DNA of 64,000 nt, taken from contig CM055893.1 in NCBI GenBank assembly GCA_029582165.1, positions 27,131,179-27,195,178 of the forward strand, given 5' to 3'. A program made the position numbers and the translations under genes. This DNA comes from Portulaca oleracea (lineage: Eukaryota > Streptophyta > Magnoliopsida > Caryophyllales > Portulacaceae). Under the pieces are notes generated by a model. The model was not told the origin of the DNA. It was given only the letters and a program-made list of their open reading frames with translations, and searched no databases. This document shows positions 31,831-42,443 of this stretch, piece by piece. How positions within the stretch are numbered: position 1 is the stretch's first letter; every line of letters starts with the position of its first letter.

Positions 31831-33120
31831 TGTTCAGTTGCGTATTTTGTGGTTTCTCAAGTAAGGGTAGTCGTATCCTCAGGGATAGTGTGTTAAGTTT
31901 TTAGGGATTGGTTCGGTAGGGTTTTCAATATGCAGAAAGCAGGAAATAATTGAAAAACAATTAAACTAATCTAAGCAGGAAATTGAAAACAATAAACACT
32001 AAAGAAAGCATGAATCTAAAAGATGAACTAACCCTAATTCAATAAGGAAGAAAACTATAACTAAGAATGCAATTAAAAGCGATAAATGAGAAACTAAAAC
32101 TAAATCGAATAATGAAATTGAGAGCAAGAACTTAAACCTCTAACGCATAAAACTTCACTCTATCTCGGAATTTTGGATCCTTCATCTTGAACTTCGTCTT
32201 GAACTTCATCTTGAACTTTCTCCCGAACAAACAAGAAAGTTGTGATTTGGATTATTAAGAATCCCCAAATCCTCACTTGGTGGGAGAATTTGTGAACCCT
32301 TAATCCTCCTCTTCACTAAAAGGATTTGAAGTTTGGTGAACTAAGACTAATAGGATTTGAATCAAAGTAACAAAAAAAACTAGAGAGAATAAGAACTTGG
32401 GAAATTTCTTGAATTGATTGAAAGAGTTGATTACAAAATTGACAAAGGAAGAGAAACTAGAGAACACTTAGAAATAAAACTAAAGCTTAATGTAAAACCT
32501 AATTGATTCTAATAAGAAAGATAAGCTAATGAAAAAGATAAAAAGATGATAAAAAATAAGATAAGATGATTCTAATGCTGAAAAGTTTAGGTATTTATAG
32601 AAGGAATAAAACAAACCCTAAACCCTCATTAACTTCATAACCGCCTTTGTGATTTCACACGCATTAGACCTTTTCGTGGGTGCCACCGTCCAGTCGTAGG
32701 CGCGACAGAGCGAAAAGTGTCAGGCGATTCTCTTTTCCGCGGTAGGTCGCGGGCGACACAAGCATTGTCGCGGACGACACATGCACTGTCGTGGGCGGCA
32801 CAGAGCGAAAGATAGGCAGGCGATTTGTGTTCCACGCTAGTTCGCGGGCGGAACCACTATGGTCGCGGGCGCGACCTCGTTCTGGAGGATTTCCTATCCA
32901 TGATCTCCCAAGTTCATTTACGGGCGCCACTCAAATGGTCGCAGGTGCCACACAAATGGTCGCAGGTGCCATAAAATGGTCGCAGGCGCGAACTTGCTCT
33001 AGACAATTTTCCATCCGAAACTACTCAAGGCTGGTCGCGGGCGTCACAAAACCTGTCGCGGGCGTGACTTCTCTCTGCTCAGATGTGACGGATGCGATGC
33101 TAGTGGTAGCGGACACTACA
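31831..33120 (-). repeat. 5' LTR of the outer element, truncated
   Basis: Aligns with 11390-12633 and then stops at 'agtggtagcggacactaca', where the sequence switches to the LTR of the iMet-PBS element. About 170 bp of U3 are missing. Palindrome copies lie between about 32672 and 33090, the counterpart of 12232-12590. Confidence 0.85.
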
Positions 33121-33942
33121 TAATGTATAACTGATGCAAAGCTAGGGTTTATGATCAATTACACATCAAAGTGGGGGGGGGGGGGGACGTGAACAAACCT
33201 AGGGTATAGGGTAGTTCACGAAAACTAGGGTTTTGTTGGGAAAGTTCAGAAAGATCGAAACTTGGGATAGTTTAAGGGAATCAAACTTGATACAGAGACG
33301 ACCACAAGTTGAATCCCTGGGGGTCCTTGTTCTTCTACTTAGTTACAGAAACACCTTCTAAGTATTGGAACAAGCTCTACCTCTCCACTTGAATAGCCAA
33401 TTCAAGATACAATAATAGAAAAGAAAAGAGAAAGACTCTCAAGGATGAGTAAAACTCAGTTTGTATTCTTAATTCAAAAGCTGTGTTTAAAACGATTACA
33501 AACCTCCCTATTTATACTAGACTAAGTCCTAATCCTATTAGGACTACTAACTTGACGCCTAAGTAGCCTAAATCCTTCTAAGATTTGGTTATCCTAATCA
33601 TAATTGGATCAGTTACAATATGACGAATCCTTGTAGGATTTGGCTTTCCTAATCCTAATTGGATTAGTTATAAAATTAGCCATCCAAGACTAGGAGTGCT
33701 AATATTGACGCTATCCTTCCCCTAATTGACGTCCACACCTATTAAATATTACTTGGCTTTATGCCTTACAACTTAATTACTAATAAGAAAAATATCTATA
33801 ACTAACTTTCCTACTAATAAGGAAAATACGAATACTACTATAACAAACTTATCTAATAATAAGGAAATACACAAATACTATTTAAAACTTCTTGAGACTT
33901 CTTTTTTTCACGTGACTTGTAGAAGTTCTTTCACGTGACTTT
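33121..33942 (-). repeat. 3' LTR of a gypsy-like element with iMet PBS
   Basis: The first ~600 bp match the LTR at 41852-42443 (and its copy 51321-51928): 'atgtataactgatg', 'tttatgatcaattacacatcaaagtggg', then a G-run and 'cctatttatactagactaagtcct'. The left end reads TAATG instead of TGATG. The right end is set by a purine-rich stretch on the minus strand (33943-33952) just before the stop codon of the pseudogene. Boundaries are approximate. Confidence 0.65.
33909..33937. promoter_or_regulatory. Paired G-box (CACGTG) motifs at the U3 end
   Basis: TTCACGTGACTT occurs twice with the CACGTG cores at 33909-33914 and 33932-33937, 23 bp apart, within about 35 bp of the start of the LTR on the minus strand. 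CACGTG is the core bound by plant bZIP and bHLH factors. The duplication suggests a regulatory role, but this is inference. Confidence 0.5.
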
Positions 33943-33950
33943 GCTCCCCT

Positions 33951-34880
33951 CTAGCTTGCTTGGACGTCATGTACCCTGCATGAACCTAGGGTCCCCAAAG
34001 GTAAGACTAAGGTTAGGCAAATCTCCATCATTTCTATGAACCTTGGGTCCCCAAAGGTGAGACCAAGGCTAGGTGAATCTCCATCATTCTCTGTGAACCT
34101 AAGGTCCCCAAACGTGAGACCAAAGCTAGGAAAATCTCCATCATTCTCCCCTTGTTGCAAAGAGTTTGTCCTCAAACTCGGTTGAATGAATTGGGCCTTC
34201 TTATTCGGTGAGCGGGGCTGATTTCCATCATTCTCCCCTGGTTGCAAATAGTTTGCCCTCAAACTCGATTTGATGAATTGACTCTTTATAGGCATAAAGG
34301 TGGTTTCCTTCCGGTTGGGTATGAAGGTGTAAGTATTTGTGCGTCCATCATGAGGTATGGCTCGATCAAATATCCATGGCCTGCCATGTAAGACGTTGCA
34401 AGCATCTATAGGTACAATTTCACAGCAGATTGAATCATGATAAATGTTACCTATAGGGGGTTGCTCCAAACATCTTCTGGTCTCATAAATGCCCTCGCTT
34501 TGATGAACAATGGCCTCTCTTGGATCTTCTTGTTGTTCTTCTAACTCCACAAGATTTTCCTCGTCATCATACTCATTAAAGATTGGAGGTTGGTCAAAAC
34601 AATTGGAGCTTTCATCAAATCTTGGAGGAAGATTAAAATTGGCCTCTGACTCATCTTTTAAACATTGAACATCAAAAGGCTCAAAAGGGATCTTGCCAAC
34701 TTTTGCAGCAACATCAACTTCTAGAGGGAGATTAATCTCTGGTTCCTCTTGAACTTGATGTTCCCCTTCATGAACCAGAGGTGGTTCATGTGACTTCCTG
34801 GAATTATATTCAGTCCAAGCCATCTCGAATTGTAGCACCGCGAGTTCAAGGAGTGTAAACTCCCATCTCAATCTCCTCAA
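33951..34880 (-). pseudogene. Gypsy-like protease fragment fused to a polyprotein tail
   Basis: A 309-residue open frame on the minus strand. It starts MRRLRWEFTLLELAVLQFEMAWTEYN, followed by an acidic region. CCEIVPIDACNVLHGRPWIFD matches the C-terminal half of a Ty3/gypsy retropepsin (the LLGRPW block). The part with the catalytic Asp is not visible. Directly behind it come segments of the type SLRTNSLQQGENDG, which in related elements stand near the end of the polyprotein, so RT and integrase appear to have been deleted. Three 19-residue repeats (GLTFGDPRFIENDGDSPSL type) follow; the last is frameshifted by one missing base. The gene is probably a relic; a non-autonomous protein is possible. 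Confidence 0.65.
33982..34151 (-). repeat. Three tandem 57-bp repeats in the coding region
   Basis: Units start at 33982, 34038 and 34095 (56 and 57 bp apart), each containing 'gtccccaaa' and 'ctccatcatt'. A unit of 57 bp encodes 19 residues; the unit nearest the stop has lost one base. A longer, looser duplication (about 87 bp) with 'tgcaaa.agtttg.cctcaaactcg' lies at 34137-34285. Confidence 0.8.
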
Positions 34881-34934
34881 TCTCCTTTCCTTCTTCGAAA
34901 TCTGACCACTCTCTTGAGATGAAGGTTTGCTGGG
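34881..34934 (-). other. Leader remnant of the iMet-PBS element
   Basis: About 50 bp upstream of the pseudogene start on the minus strand. It probably continues at 41738 across the inserted + strand element. The flanks ctggg (34930-34934) and ccgga (41738-41742) match at three of five positions, both differences being transitions, so a decayed target duplication is possible but not proven. Confidence 0.45.
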
Positions 34935-36527
34935 TGTTTAGACCCAATTTTGTATCTAAATAATGCCTTAATTCTTAGGCTTTTGACTCGTTTCGTGTTT
35001 ATTTTCATGGTTTTTTAGTATGTTTTTGGTTATTTTGTAGGTTTTGGTATTTTACACAAAAACGAGGTAAAACGGGCCATTTTAGAGCATTTTTAGTGAT
35101 TTCCCAAGTCGAGCTGTACCGAGAGCCGAGGCGAAGTTGACCCGGGTCACTTTCCCTTCATTTGGTACTAATTAGTGAGGGAACACCCGCTACGACCCTT
35201 GTAGCAGGCGTTACATGCCTTGGAATGAAGGAAGGAACAAAAGGAAGAAAAGAGGAGGGCAGCCCCCGTCACCCTGGGTGTGGCACCCGCTACCCCTGGC
35301 TGGGCGAAGAGGATCGTACCTACGGTCCTAGAGACTGCACCTGTAGTAGCCGCTACGCTTGCATAGGAAGCTAAGTCCCCGAAGAAGACCGCACCTACGG
35401 TCAGTGAAGACCGCACCTGCGGTTTTATGAAGGAAGAATCGCCCAGCAGTTTTCACACGTAGTACCCGCTACCTTCCCCGGGCAGCGAGAGACCGCACCT
35501 GCGGTGTACAAGACCGCACCTGCGGTCTCCTGCTTTCTGCGCGTGTTTTCGGCTTGAACTGCTGCGTTTTGCCCAACTGTTTTTCCTTGTATATATACTC
35601 CTCTTTGACGATTATCTTGGGTATCCAATTCTAGTTACTTAGACTCTATTTCCAGCTTTGTATTAGTGAGTTTTAGTGAGAGATTAGCTTTAATTATTCT
35701 AGGGTTTTGGTGAATTATCATTCCCATTTCTTTTTTTTTGTTCATCTACAGCATTTTGATAAGTATTCTCTTCCCTTAACACGCTTATTAATTGCTTCGC
35801 TAATTACTTTCTTGCTTCTTTAATTGCTTTGCTTGATATTTCAATTGTTTTGCTTGTTTATGGTTGTTTGATGTTAGAAATCATGCTTAGGGTTGGTTTG
35901 GATGTTGTTAGCTTAATTTTTATCATGGGTAGTGGCTAGATCCCTAATGGGTTAGAGGGTAATTAAAGGTGTGAATGGGTAATTAGGTATGGGTTAGCAA
36001 TATTAGTGAGAAATTAGTTGGGAAATCACTTTTCCCACTCTATTCCTTCCCACAAGTGGGATGTATTTGGGTCCGAAAGTCCCCGAACACATCCAACACT
36101 TGTGTTGGAAGGTTGGAATTGGGATAGTTAGCACATTACTCATGAGAGTGAGTAGAGACTAACTAGGGAATTCCGTTTCATTAACCCTCCGGGTCCGTGG
36201 TGGACTTTGGGGAAGTTAATCCGGACTATCCTTGAAAGAGGAAGCCCGGTGGTTATTTTCTAACGGAATTGCCACTTGATTTTCTTCCTTCTTGCTCTCT
36301 TGTTGCAAAACCTATCCCCTTGTTCCCGTTTGCATCCCGAAAAGCCCCCGAAACCAATAGTTTCACCTTGACTGACCTTAAATTTATTTGTTGCTTTGTG
36401 ACAACCTCTTTCAACCCATTGCCTTACCTAGCAATCTTAACCCGACCGTAGATCGAGTTTCTTAGCCAAGGCCCCTATCTCCTCGAGATCAACGATATAA
36501 AAACAAGGGTACAAAAACCACGTTACA
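34935..36527 (+). repeat. 5' LTR of gag-protease element 1 (1,593 bp)
   Basis: Begins TGTTTAGACCC and ends CACGTTACA, followed by a short spacer and the PBS. It contains the array at 35180-35527 and a TATATATACTCC box at 35589-35600, a plausible promoter about 60 bp after the array. Confidence 0.9.
35180..35527. promoter_or_regulatory. Palindrome array, element 1 LTR (GACCGCACCTGCGGTC and GTGGCACCCGCTAC types)
   Basis: Two motif types alternate. CACCCGCTAC-type copies start at 35180 and 35201, then 35259 and 35280. GACCGCACC-type copies start at 35312 and 35333, 35387 and 35409, 35491 and 35512. All five pairs have steps of 21 or 22 bp. Pair starts are 79, 53, 75 and 104 bp apart, so the higher-order period is looser than in the inner element. 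The copy at 35512-35527 is perfect with 7-bp arms. The array ends about 60 bp before the TATA-like box. Confidence 0.8.
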
Positions 36528-36532
36528 CAAAA

Positions 36533-36550
36533 TGGCGCCGTTGCCGAGGA
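36533..36550 (+). other. Primer-binding site of element 1 (tRNA-Asp type)
   Basis: TGGCGCCGTTGCCGAGGA, one base from the canonical site, 5 bp after the LTR end. Confidence 0.9.
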
Positions 36551-36677
36551 GCAAGCGCCCCTAGCTTAGTTTCTTGGTCTTGAGTTTTTTAAGATTGTTT
36601 TCGTGCTAGAAACTAGTTTGTTCCAAATCTAATGAATTTGATGCTTCTTCATTTCTTGTAGGAGGTTTCGAGTTCTG

Positions 36678-37945
36678 ATGGCGGAGGGCCAAGCTGGTTC
36701 ACCCCGTACCCTTCTATCATATGTCGTTCCATCTTTAGGTACGGGAGGCAACTCGATCACTTTACCACCATTACCACCCGATGTCGTATTCGAATTCAAA
36801 CCATACTTACTTGAAGTATTTTCGAGCAATCAGTTTTATGGAGACAAATCCGAGAGTCCTATTGCACGTATCGAGAAATTTGAAGATCAGATTAGTTTCG
36901 TGCAAGTTCCCGGTTTATCTTCTGAATTTATGAAATTGAAGTTCTTTCTTCTAACTCTTACGGGGAAAACAAAGACATGGCTTCAAACATGTCCTCCAGG
37001 CACGTATTCTTCATGGGAGATACTTAGATGATATGTCCTGCATAGATTCTTCCCAGCGGATGAAACTTATAGACTCCGGCAAGTTATTATGTCTTTCAAG
37101 CAAGAACCCGGAGAAGAACTTTTTGAGGCTTGGGGGAGATTCACAATTTGCTGGATGTGATGCTACTTCAACAGTTTTATTATGGGCTTTGCGATTCATG
37201 CAAAGAATCTATTGATCGTGCATCCGGAGGGATGTTCTTAAAGAAGACTGCGGAGGAAGCCAACATTTTTCTTCATGAGCTATCTCAGAATGTTCCTAGT
37301 TGGGGAGGCGGCCAAAATTAAGGAAATGGGGATTATTCTTTGGAACACAACCCCACTATCAAGCGCCTAATGGCTACCATTCTTGATTTGCAAAAGAAGA
37401 TGGTGAATGACGAGGTTTTCAACCAGTTAAACTTAGCCTGAGTATGCAAACCTTTGCATCCACTCCTATTCCTAATATGCATACTTGTAAATTGTGTTTT
37501 GGTTCACATCTCGAGCATCAATGTGTGGAGTATCGTCAAGTAGAACATGTGAATGCCATTTATTCCAACCAGCTTTATTCCCATTCTTATGAGGATTATG
37601 ATTCTAGTTATACCACATTTGTCAACCTGGCGTTTAACCCTATTTCTCAACCTTATGACCATCATGCATATTTTTAAGAAGAGTTCTCACATCAACCCAC
37701 CCCACAACCTCAAATTTCTCAACCGTCCTAAGATTCTATGATTGAAAAGTTGTTGCAACAAATTGTAGCTAATCAAGAAAGTGAGGGTGCTCACCTTAGA
37801 GACCTTGAAACTCAAATGACCCAAGTTGCTCAACAAATATACCTTTCTCAACTCATTCAACCTCAACCTATCCAAGGGGAGAAAGTTGATGCTATTACCA
37901 TAAGGAGTGGAAGAAAAATTGAAGAACCTATGGTAGTGGAGGAGA
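36678..37945 (+). pseudogene. gag pseudogene, element 1
   Basis: Starts MAEGQAGSPRTLLSYVVPS. The capsid-like blocks FEFKPYLLEVFSSNQFYGD and LTLTGKTKTWLQTCPPGTYSSW are open to a TGA at 37029. Then RFFPADETYRLRQVIMSFKQ continues, but about 32 bp are missing near 37145 compared with element 2, shifting the frame. The knuckle CKLCFGSHLEHQC (C-X2-C-X3-H-X4-C) at 37470-37510 is intact. A Gln-rich helix-like segment follows at 37738-37860. At least two frameshifts and two stops disable it. Confidence 0.85.
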
Positions 37946-39412
37946 ATGTGGAAGTGGAGAGATCTTTGGGAGAGAATGAGGAAGATTGCGGTGGATAGTA
38001 GTGAAGAGGAGGATTTAGGAGTTGAGAAAAACATAGTTGAGGAGAAGGAGGATGATATTGTGATTAATGAGTCCGAGGATGAGGAAAAAGAGAAGTTGGA
38101 AGAGAGGGTAGAGATTGAGAAAAGACGAGAGAAAGGAAAGGAAGTCTTGAGGGAGGATATTCATGAAAACCTTTTGGATAAACCTATTTCATATAGACCA
38201 CCAGTACCTTTTCCTGGAAGATTGATTCAATATAAAAATGAGGCGAAGTTTGAGCGATTTATTGATATGTTGAAGAAGCTCCAAGTCAATATTCCTTTTC
38301 TTGCTGCCATGGCGGAGGTCCCTTCTTTCAAGAAACATCTTAATGACCTCTTGAGAAACAAAAGGAGAATCAAAGAGTCGTCGACCGTTATTCTCAATTG
38401 CAATGCCATTATGGGGAGCAAGACTCCCGAGAAACTTGCCGATCCGGGTAGTTTCTCCATACCGTGCTTAATTGGTAATATGAGGATTGATAATGCATTA
38501 TGCAATTTGGGGGCAAGTGTGAGTCTCATGCCACACTCAATTTGTAAGAAGTTGAACCTTGACGACTTGACCCCTATAGCTATTAGCTTGCAACTTGCTG
38601 ACCAAAGTGTTATGAAGCCCTTGGGAATATTAGAAGACATCCCGGTTCAAGTGGGAAGTTTCCTTATCCCTTGTGACTTCGTTAATTTAGAGATGGATGA
38701 GGATTGGAGAAACCCTATTATTCTTGGTCGACCTTTCTTAGCCACTGCGGGAGCAATTATTGATATAAAAAGAGGTCGTTTGTCTCTTCATGTGGGGAGA
38801 GAACATATTGATTTTGATCTTGATCCTTCAAGGAGGAACCCTCACAAGGAGTCACGCTTCAAGGTCAATGTAGTGGTTGGTATTATGGATGAGCATCAAG
38901 AAGAATCGTGCTTACTCATTGTGGAACCGGATGATTGGAGTGGAGAAAGTCACCCTAAATCTATTCATTTCGACCTTCATGGAGATGGTTTCACCTTCCA
39001 TGGAGATTTCCTCAACACCGTGCCTTTGAGGAGGGAGATTGCCTTGGGTGAAACATATATGGAAAATACAAAATTCAGAGAGATGGCTTTCCAAGGCCCG
39101 AGACCTGGCACATCACCGAACATCAAGCCGGGGTTATCTTCTCTTTCTATCCAGCCTATCAAGTCTTCAAAGAGGCATGCTCCATATTTGCGCAAGAAGA
39201 GGAAGCGATGGAAAAGGAGGAAGAAACATTGGTGGAGTAAGATGAGGAGGCCATTACCTTTGATTCCTTCGGAGTTAACTAGACCACCGGAGGATCATCT
39301 TGGATCTTTCATGAGTTCTATTAGAGTGCGCGGGAGGAGAAGGAAGAAGAGTTGGTGGAAAAATTTAACCATGCTTCTTTCTTGCACACCACGCCTTTTG
39401 AGAATCAAGTAA
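37946..39412 (+). CDS. Protease with Arg/Lys/Trp-rich tail, element 1 (open, 488 residues)
   Basis: An open frame with a Glu/Lys-rich charged N-terminus, KLQVNIPFLAAMAEVPSF, then retropepsin: ALCNLGASVSLMPHSICKK and PIILGRPFLATAGAIIDIK. The catalytic Asp of the Asp-Leu-Gly motif is Asn here, so protease activity is probably lost. After a domain of about 130 residues comes a strongly basic, Trp-containing tail (KKRKRWKRRKKHWW, then RVRGRRRKKSWWKN) that ends LLSCTPRLLRIK. In autonomous relatives RT would follow the protease; here the tail ends the ORF and the 3' noncoding region follows. The tail is conserved in element 2, which suggests it was once a real protein end, possibly nucleic-acid binding. 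Confidence 0.75.
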   Translation: MWKWRDLWERMRKIAVDSSEEEDLGVEKNIVEEKEDDIVINESEDEEKEKLEERVEIEKRREKGKEVLREDIHENLLDKPISYRPPVPFPGRLIQYKNEAKFERFIDMLKKLQVNIPFLAAMAEVPSFKKHLNDLLRNKRRIKESSTVILNCNAIMGSKTPEKLADPGSFSIPCLIGNMRIDNALCNLGASVSLMPHSICKKLNLDDLTPIAISLQLADQSVMKPLGILEDIPVQVGSFLIPCDFVNLEMDEDWRNPIILGRPFLATAGAIIDIKRGRLSLHVGREHIDFDLDPSRRNPHKESRFKVNVVVGIMDEHQEESCLLIVEPDDWSGESHPKSIHFDLHGDGFTFHGDFLNTVPLRREIALGETYMENTKFREMAFQGPRPGTSPNIKPGLSSLSIQPIKSSKRHAPYLRKKRKRWKRRKKHWWSKMRRPLPLIPSELTRPPEDHLGSFMSSIRVRGRRRKKSWWKNLTMLLSCTPRLLRIK

Positions 39413-40783
39413 GTAATTAGGTCAAGCTCGGGACCTTAAACAAGCGCTTTATGGAAGGCAACCCATACTTTTATTTCTTTCTTTTGAGTTAATTTCTAGT
39501 TTTTCTTTGTTAGTCTCTTTTTCATGTTTCTAATCTTGCATGCGGATCTTACGAGCTTTGGTTGTTTTTACTTGAAAATCATAACCCTTTGCATGGCTAT
39601 CACGGATCGCGGATTGAGTAATCATTTGTTTTGAAGAGCTCGAGGTAATATCTCTCCGCTCTTCTCTTTTTGAGTTGAATATCTTATGATCCATGCCGCA
39701 TGCTCGATTTTTTTCTTTTGGTGGCGAACCCTTAGTTTGTGCTTGTTGGGTATTTCTTGTTGTTGGAGCCGTGTGGGCTCGGGTCGCCACCACTTGCTTG
39801 CTAGGTGTTTTATTATGCTTTTTGTGGTTGTTCTACCCTTTCTTGTGACACCCTTCCCACAATGAGGACATTGTGGCGTTTTAAGTGTATGTGGGGGGGG
39901 GGGGGAGAGTTATATTTGCTTCAAGGGTAGATCACTTAGCTTTTTATTTTCTTTTTATGCTAAAATTTGAAATTTTTTTTGGTGTGAAAAAGGAGAAAAA
40001 AGGGAGTGAAAAACCTTAAAATTTTTCGTTTTTTGTTTTGTTTTTGTTTTTGCTTTGTTTCTTGGATCTTGTTGTCGAAATTGAGAAGTCGTTCTTAATC
40101 TACTTTGAAAGAAACCGGTCTGAGCGTTTTCAACCCTGTCTCGGGTGCTAGTCATGACTTATCTCTTTAGATGTCCTGCATTGAGTGTCTAGTGAAACCC
40201 CCGATTCCTTTCACGTTCTGGTTGAAACCGGGAGGCTCTAGGGGTTTGTGTCCGAGCTTGTTTCTTTTTCCTATTTAGCAAAAGCAAAAACAAAGTCAAA
40301 AGCAAAAGCAAAAAGAAAGAAAATGAAAGCAAAAGTTTAATAACCTGATTAAGTGGGGAGAGTCGGCTGAACGACATCAAACCACCATAAAGCTAGACGA
40401 CCTACATGGAGCCGGTATTAGCGGTACGACGCTATTGCCCCTTAAGCTCCGCCTATACCGAATTCTCTACGGAGGAGTGTATGGAAAAGTCTTGTTGGAA
40501 GGGTAAACCCCGCATTATGGGCCATTACAATTCCCGAAAAATAAGCCTCGACCTTTAAAAAATTTCGTTGGGAAAACCCAACCCAAAAAGAAAAGCTTTC
40601 AGCGTTAATAAAGTGTGGGGCCTCTCCTTGCATCACCTACGACCCTCACCAAGCCAAGGGCGACCAAATGCGAAGAAGGGCAACTCTTTTTCTTTCCTTG
40701 TTCGTTTTGTTTATTTTTGAGCTCGGGCATGAGTCTTTGGAATCTTTTGGAATTGGTTAGAACCCACTGGAATTTGTTAGAAC
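39413..40783 (+). other. 3' noncoding region of element 1
   Basis: Begins with 'caagctcgggacc..caagcgctttatggaaggcaacccat', a block common after the last ORF of Tat/Athila elements. It then holds a hairpin with internal PPT (39858-39905), A/G-rich repeats of AAAGCAAAAGC type (40277-40335), the 'gccggtattagcggtacgacgct..taaaccccgcattatgggcc' block (40411-40530), and 'cctacgaccctcaccaagccaagggcgaccaaatgcg' (about 40638-40674). The terminal PPT is missing together with the start of the 3' LTR. Confidence 0.7.
39858..39905 (+). other. Internal PPT with hairpin, element 1
   Basis: CACAATGAGGACATTGTG (39858-39875), then GCGTTTTAAGTGTATGT and a run of G at 39893-39905. Same arrangement as 20236-20275 on the other strand. 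Confidence 0.75.
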
Positions 40784-41737
40784 CCAATTCTAGTTACTTG
40801 GACTCTATTTCCAGCTTTGTATTAGTGAGTTTTAGTGAGAGATTAGCCTTAATTATTCTAGGGTTTTTGTGGATTTTTGGTGTGATTCAAGGATTTAAGA
40901 TTCAAACAATTGAGAGATTGTTGGATTATCATTCCCATTGCTTTTCTTTGTTCATCTACAACATTTTGATAAGTATTCTCTTCCCTTAACTCTTTTATTA
41001 ATTACTTTGCTAATTACTTTCTTGCTTGTTTAGTTGCTTTGCTTGCTATTTCATTTGTTTTGCTTGTTTATGGTTGTTTGATGTTAGAAATCATGCTTAG
41101 GGTTGGTTTGGATGTTGTTAGCTTAATTTTTTTCATGGGTAGTGGCTAGAACCCTAATGGGTTAGGGGGTAATTAAGGGTGTGAATGGGTAATTAGGTAT
41201 GGGTTAACAATATTAGTGAGCAATTAGTTGGGAAATCACTTTTCCCACTCTATTCCTTCCCTCAAGTGGGATGTATTTGGGTCCGAAAGTCCCCGAACTC
41301 ATCCAACACTTGTGTTGGAAGGTTGGAATTGGGATAGTTAGCACTTTACTCATGAGAGTGAGTAGAGACTAACTAGGGAATTCCGTTTCATTAACCCTCC
41401 GGGTCCGTGGTGGACTTTGGGGAAGTTAATCCAGACTATCCTTGAAAGAGGAAGCCCGGTGGGTATTTTCTAATGGAATAGCCACTTGTATTTCTTCCTT
41501 CTTGCTCTCTTGTTGCGAAACCTATCACCTTGTTCCCGTTTGCATCCCGAAAAGCCCCCAAAACCCATTGCTTCACCTTGACTGACCTTAGATTTATTTG
41601 TTGCTTTGTGACAGCCTCTTTCAACCCATTGCCTTACCTAGCAATCTTAACCCAACCGTAGACCGAGTTTCTTAGCCAAGGCCCCTAGCTCGTCGAGAAG
41701 AACGATATAAAAACCAGGGTACAAAATCCACGTTACA
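40784..41737 (+). repeat. 3' LTR of element 1, first ~690 bp missing
   Basis: Aligns with 35626-36527 of the 5' LTR, starting at CCAATTCTAG. U3 with its palindrome array and promoter is absent. It ends CACGTTACA at 41737. It carries a ~60-bp stretch (near 40868-40925) that the 5' LTR lacks but element 2's LTR has. Confidence 0.85.
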
Positions 41738-41848
41738 CCGGACAACATGGCTAAAGTTCTTTTGTGGGGGAGGGGGGAATGATTGTGTTTGGGCTGAAGC
41801 GGAATCAAGGATTAACCCACAAGGAGGGTAGGTTAGCTCTGATACCAA
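41738..41848 (-). other. PBS (iMet type) and leader of the iMet-PBS element
   Basis: Minus strand TTGGTATCAGAGC at 41836-41848 is the classical initiator-Met tRNA site. The following ~100 bp are leader up to the + strand insertion at 41737. With the pseudogene at 33951-34880 this gives a minus-strand element split by element 1. Confidence 0.8.
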
Positions 41849-41851
41849 TTT

Positions 41852-42443
41852 TGATGTATAACTGATGTAAAGTTAGGGTTTATGATCAATTACACATCAA
41901 AGTGGGAGGGGGGGGACGTGAACAAACCTAGGGTATATGGTAGTTCACGAAAACTAGGGTTTTGTAGGGAAAGTTCAGAAAGATAGAAACTTGGGATAGT
42001 TCAAGGAATCAAACTTGATATAGAGACACCACAAGTTGAATCCCTAGGGGTTCTTGTTCTTCTACTTAGTTACAGAAACACCTTCTAAGTATTGGAACAA
42101 GCTCTACCTCACCATTTGAATAGCGAATTAAAGATACAATAGTAGAAAAGAAAAGAAAACGACTCTCAAGGATGAGTAAAACTCGATTTGTATTCATAAT
42201 TCAAAAGCCGTGTCTAAAACGATTACAAACCTCCCTATTTATACTAGACTAAGTCCTGATCCAACTAGGACTACTAACTTGACGCCTAAGTAGCCTAAAT
42301 CCTTCTAAGATTTGGCTTTCCTAATCATAATTGGATTATTTACAATATGAGGAATCCTTCTAGTATTTGGCTTTCCTAATCCTAATTCGATTAGTTACAA
42401 AATTAGCCATTCAAGACTAGGACTCCTAATATTGACGTCTATC
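41852..42443 (-). repeat. 5' LTR of the iMet-PBS element, truncated
   Basis: Starts TGATGTATAACTG in plus orientation and matches 33121-33712; it is cut at 42443 where an Athila-like LTR begins. A G-run (about 41905-41914) replaces longer G-runs in the other copies. Duplicated at 51321-51928. Confidence 0.8.

Larger units (their letters stand above)
11390..33120 (-). mobile_element. Outer Athila-like element, gag-protease only, split by the inner element
   Basis: The two LTRs (11390-12804 and 31831-33120) face the same way on the minus strand. The PBS sits at 31812-31829, Gag starts at 31606, and the PPT sits at 12805-12820. Removing the inner element (17259-31377) leaves about 7.6 kb. No RT, RNase H or integrase sequence is visible between the protease and the 3' noncoding region, so the element looks non-autonomous. 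The right LTR is cut at about 33120 by the iMet-PBS element, so no target duplication can be checked. Confidence 0.85.
34935..41737 (+). mobile_element. Gag-protease-only Athila-like element 1
   Basis: 5' LTR (34935-36527), PBS (36533-36550), a coding region for Gag, protease and a basic tail (36678-39412), a 1.4-kb 3' noncoding region, and a 3' LTR that lacks its first ~690 bp (40784-41737). No RT, RNase H or integrase is present. The Gag is homologous to that of the inner 14-kb element. It seems inserted in the iMet-PBS element. Confidence 0.85.

Noticed and set aside
33172..33187. G-run as polypurine tract of the iMet-PBS element
   Set aside because: It lies inside the LTR, not next to its U3 edge; the better candidate is at 33943-33952.
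34930..41742. ctggg/ccgga as proven target duplication of element 1
   Set aside because: Only three of five bases match; kept as a possibility, not as evidence.
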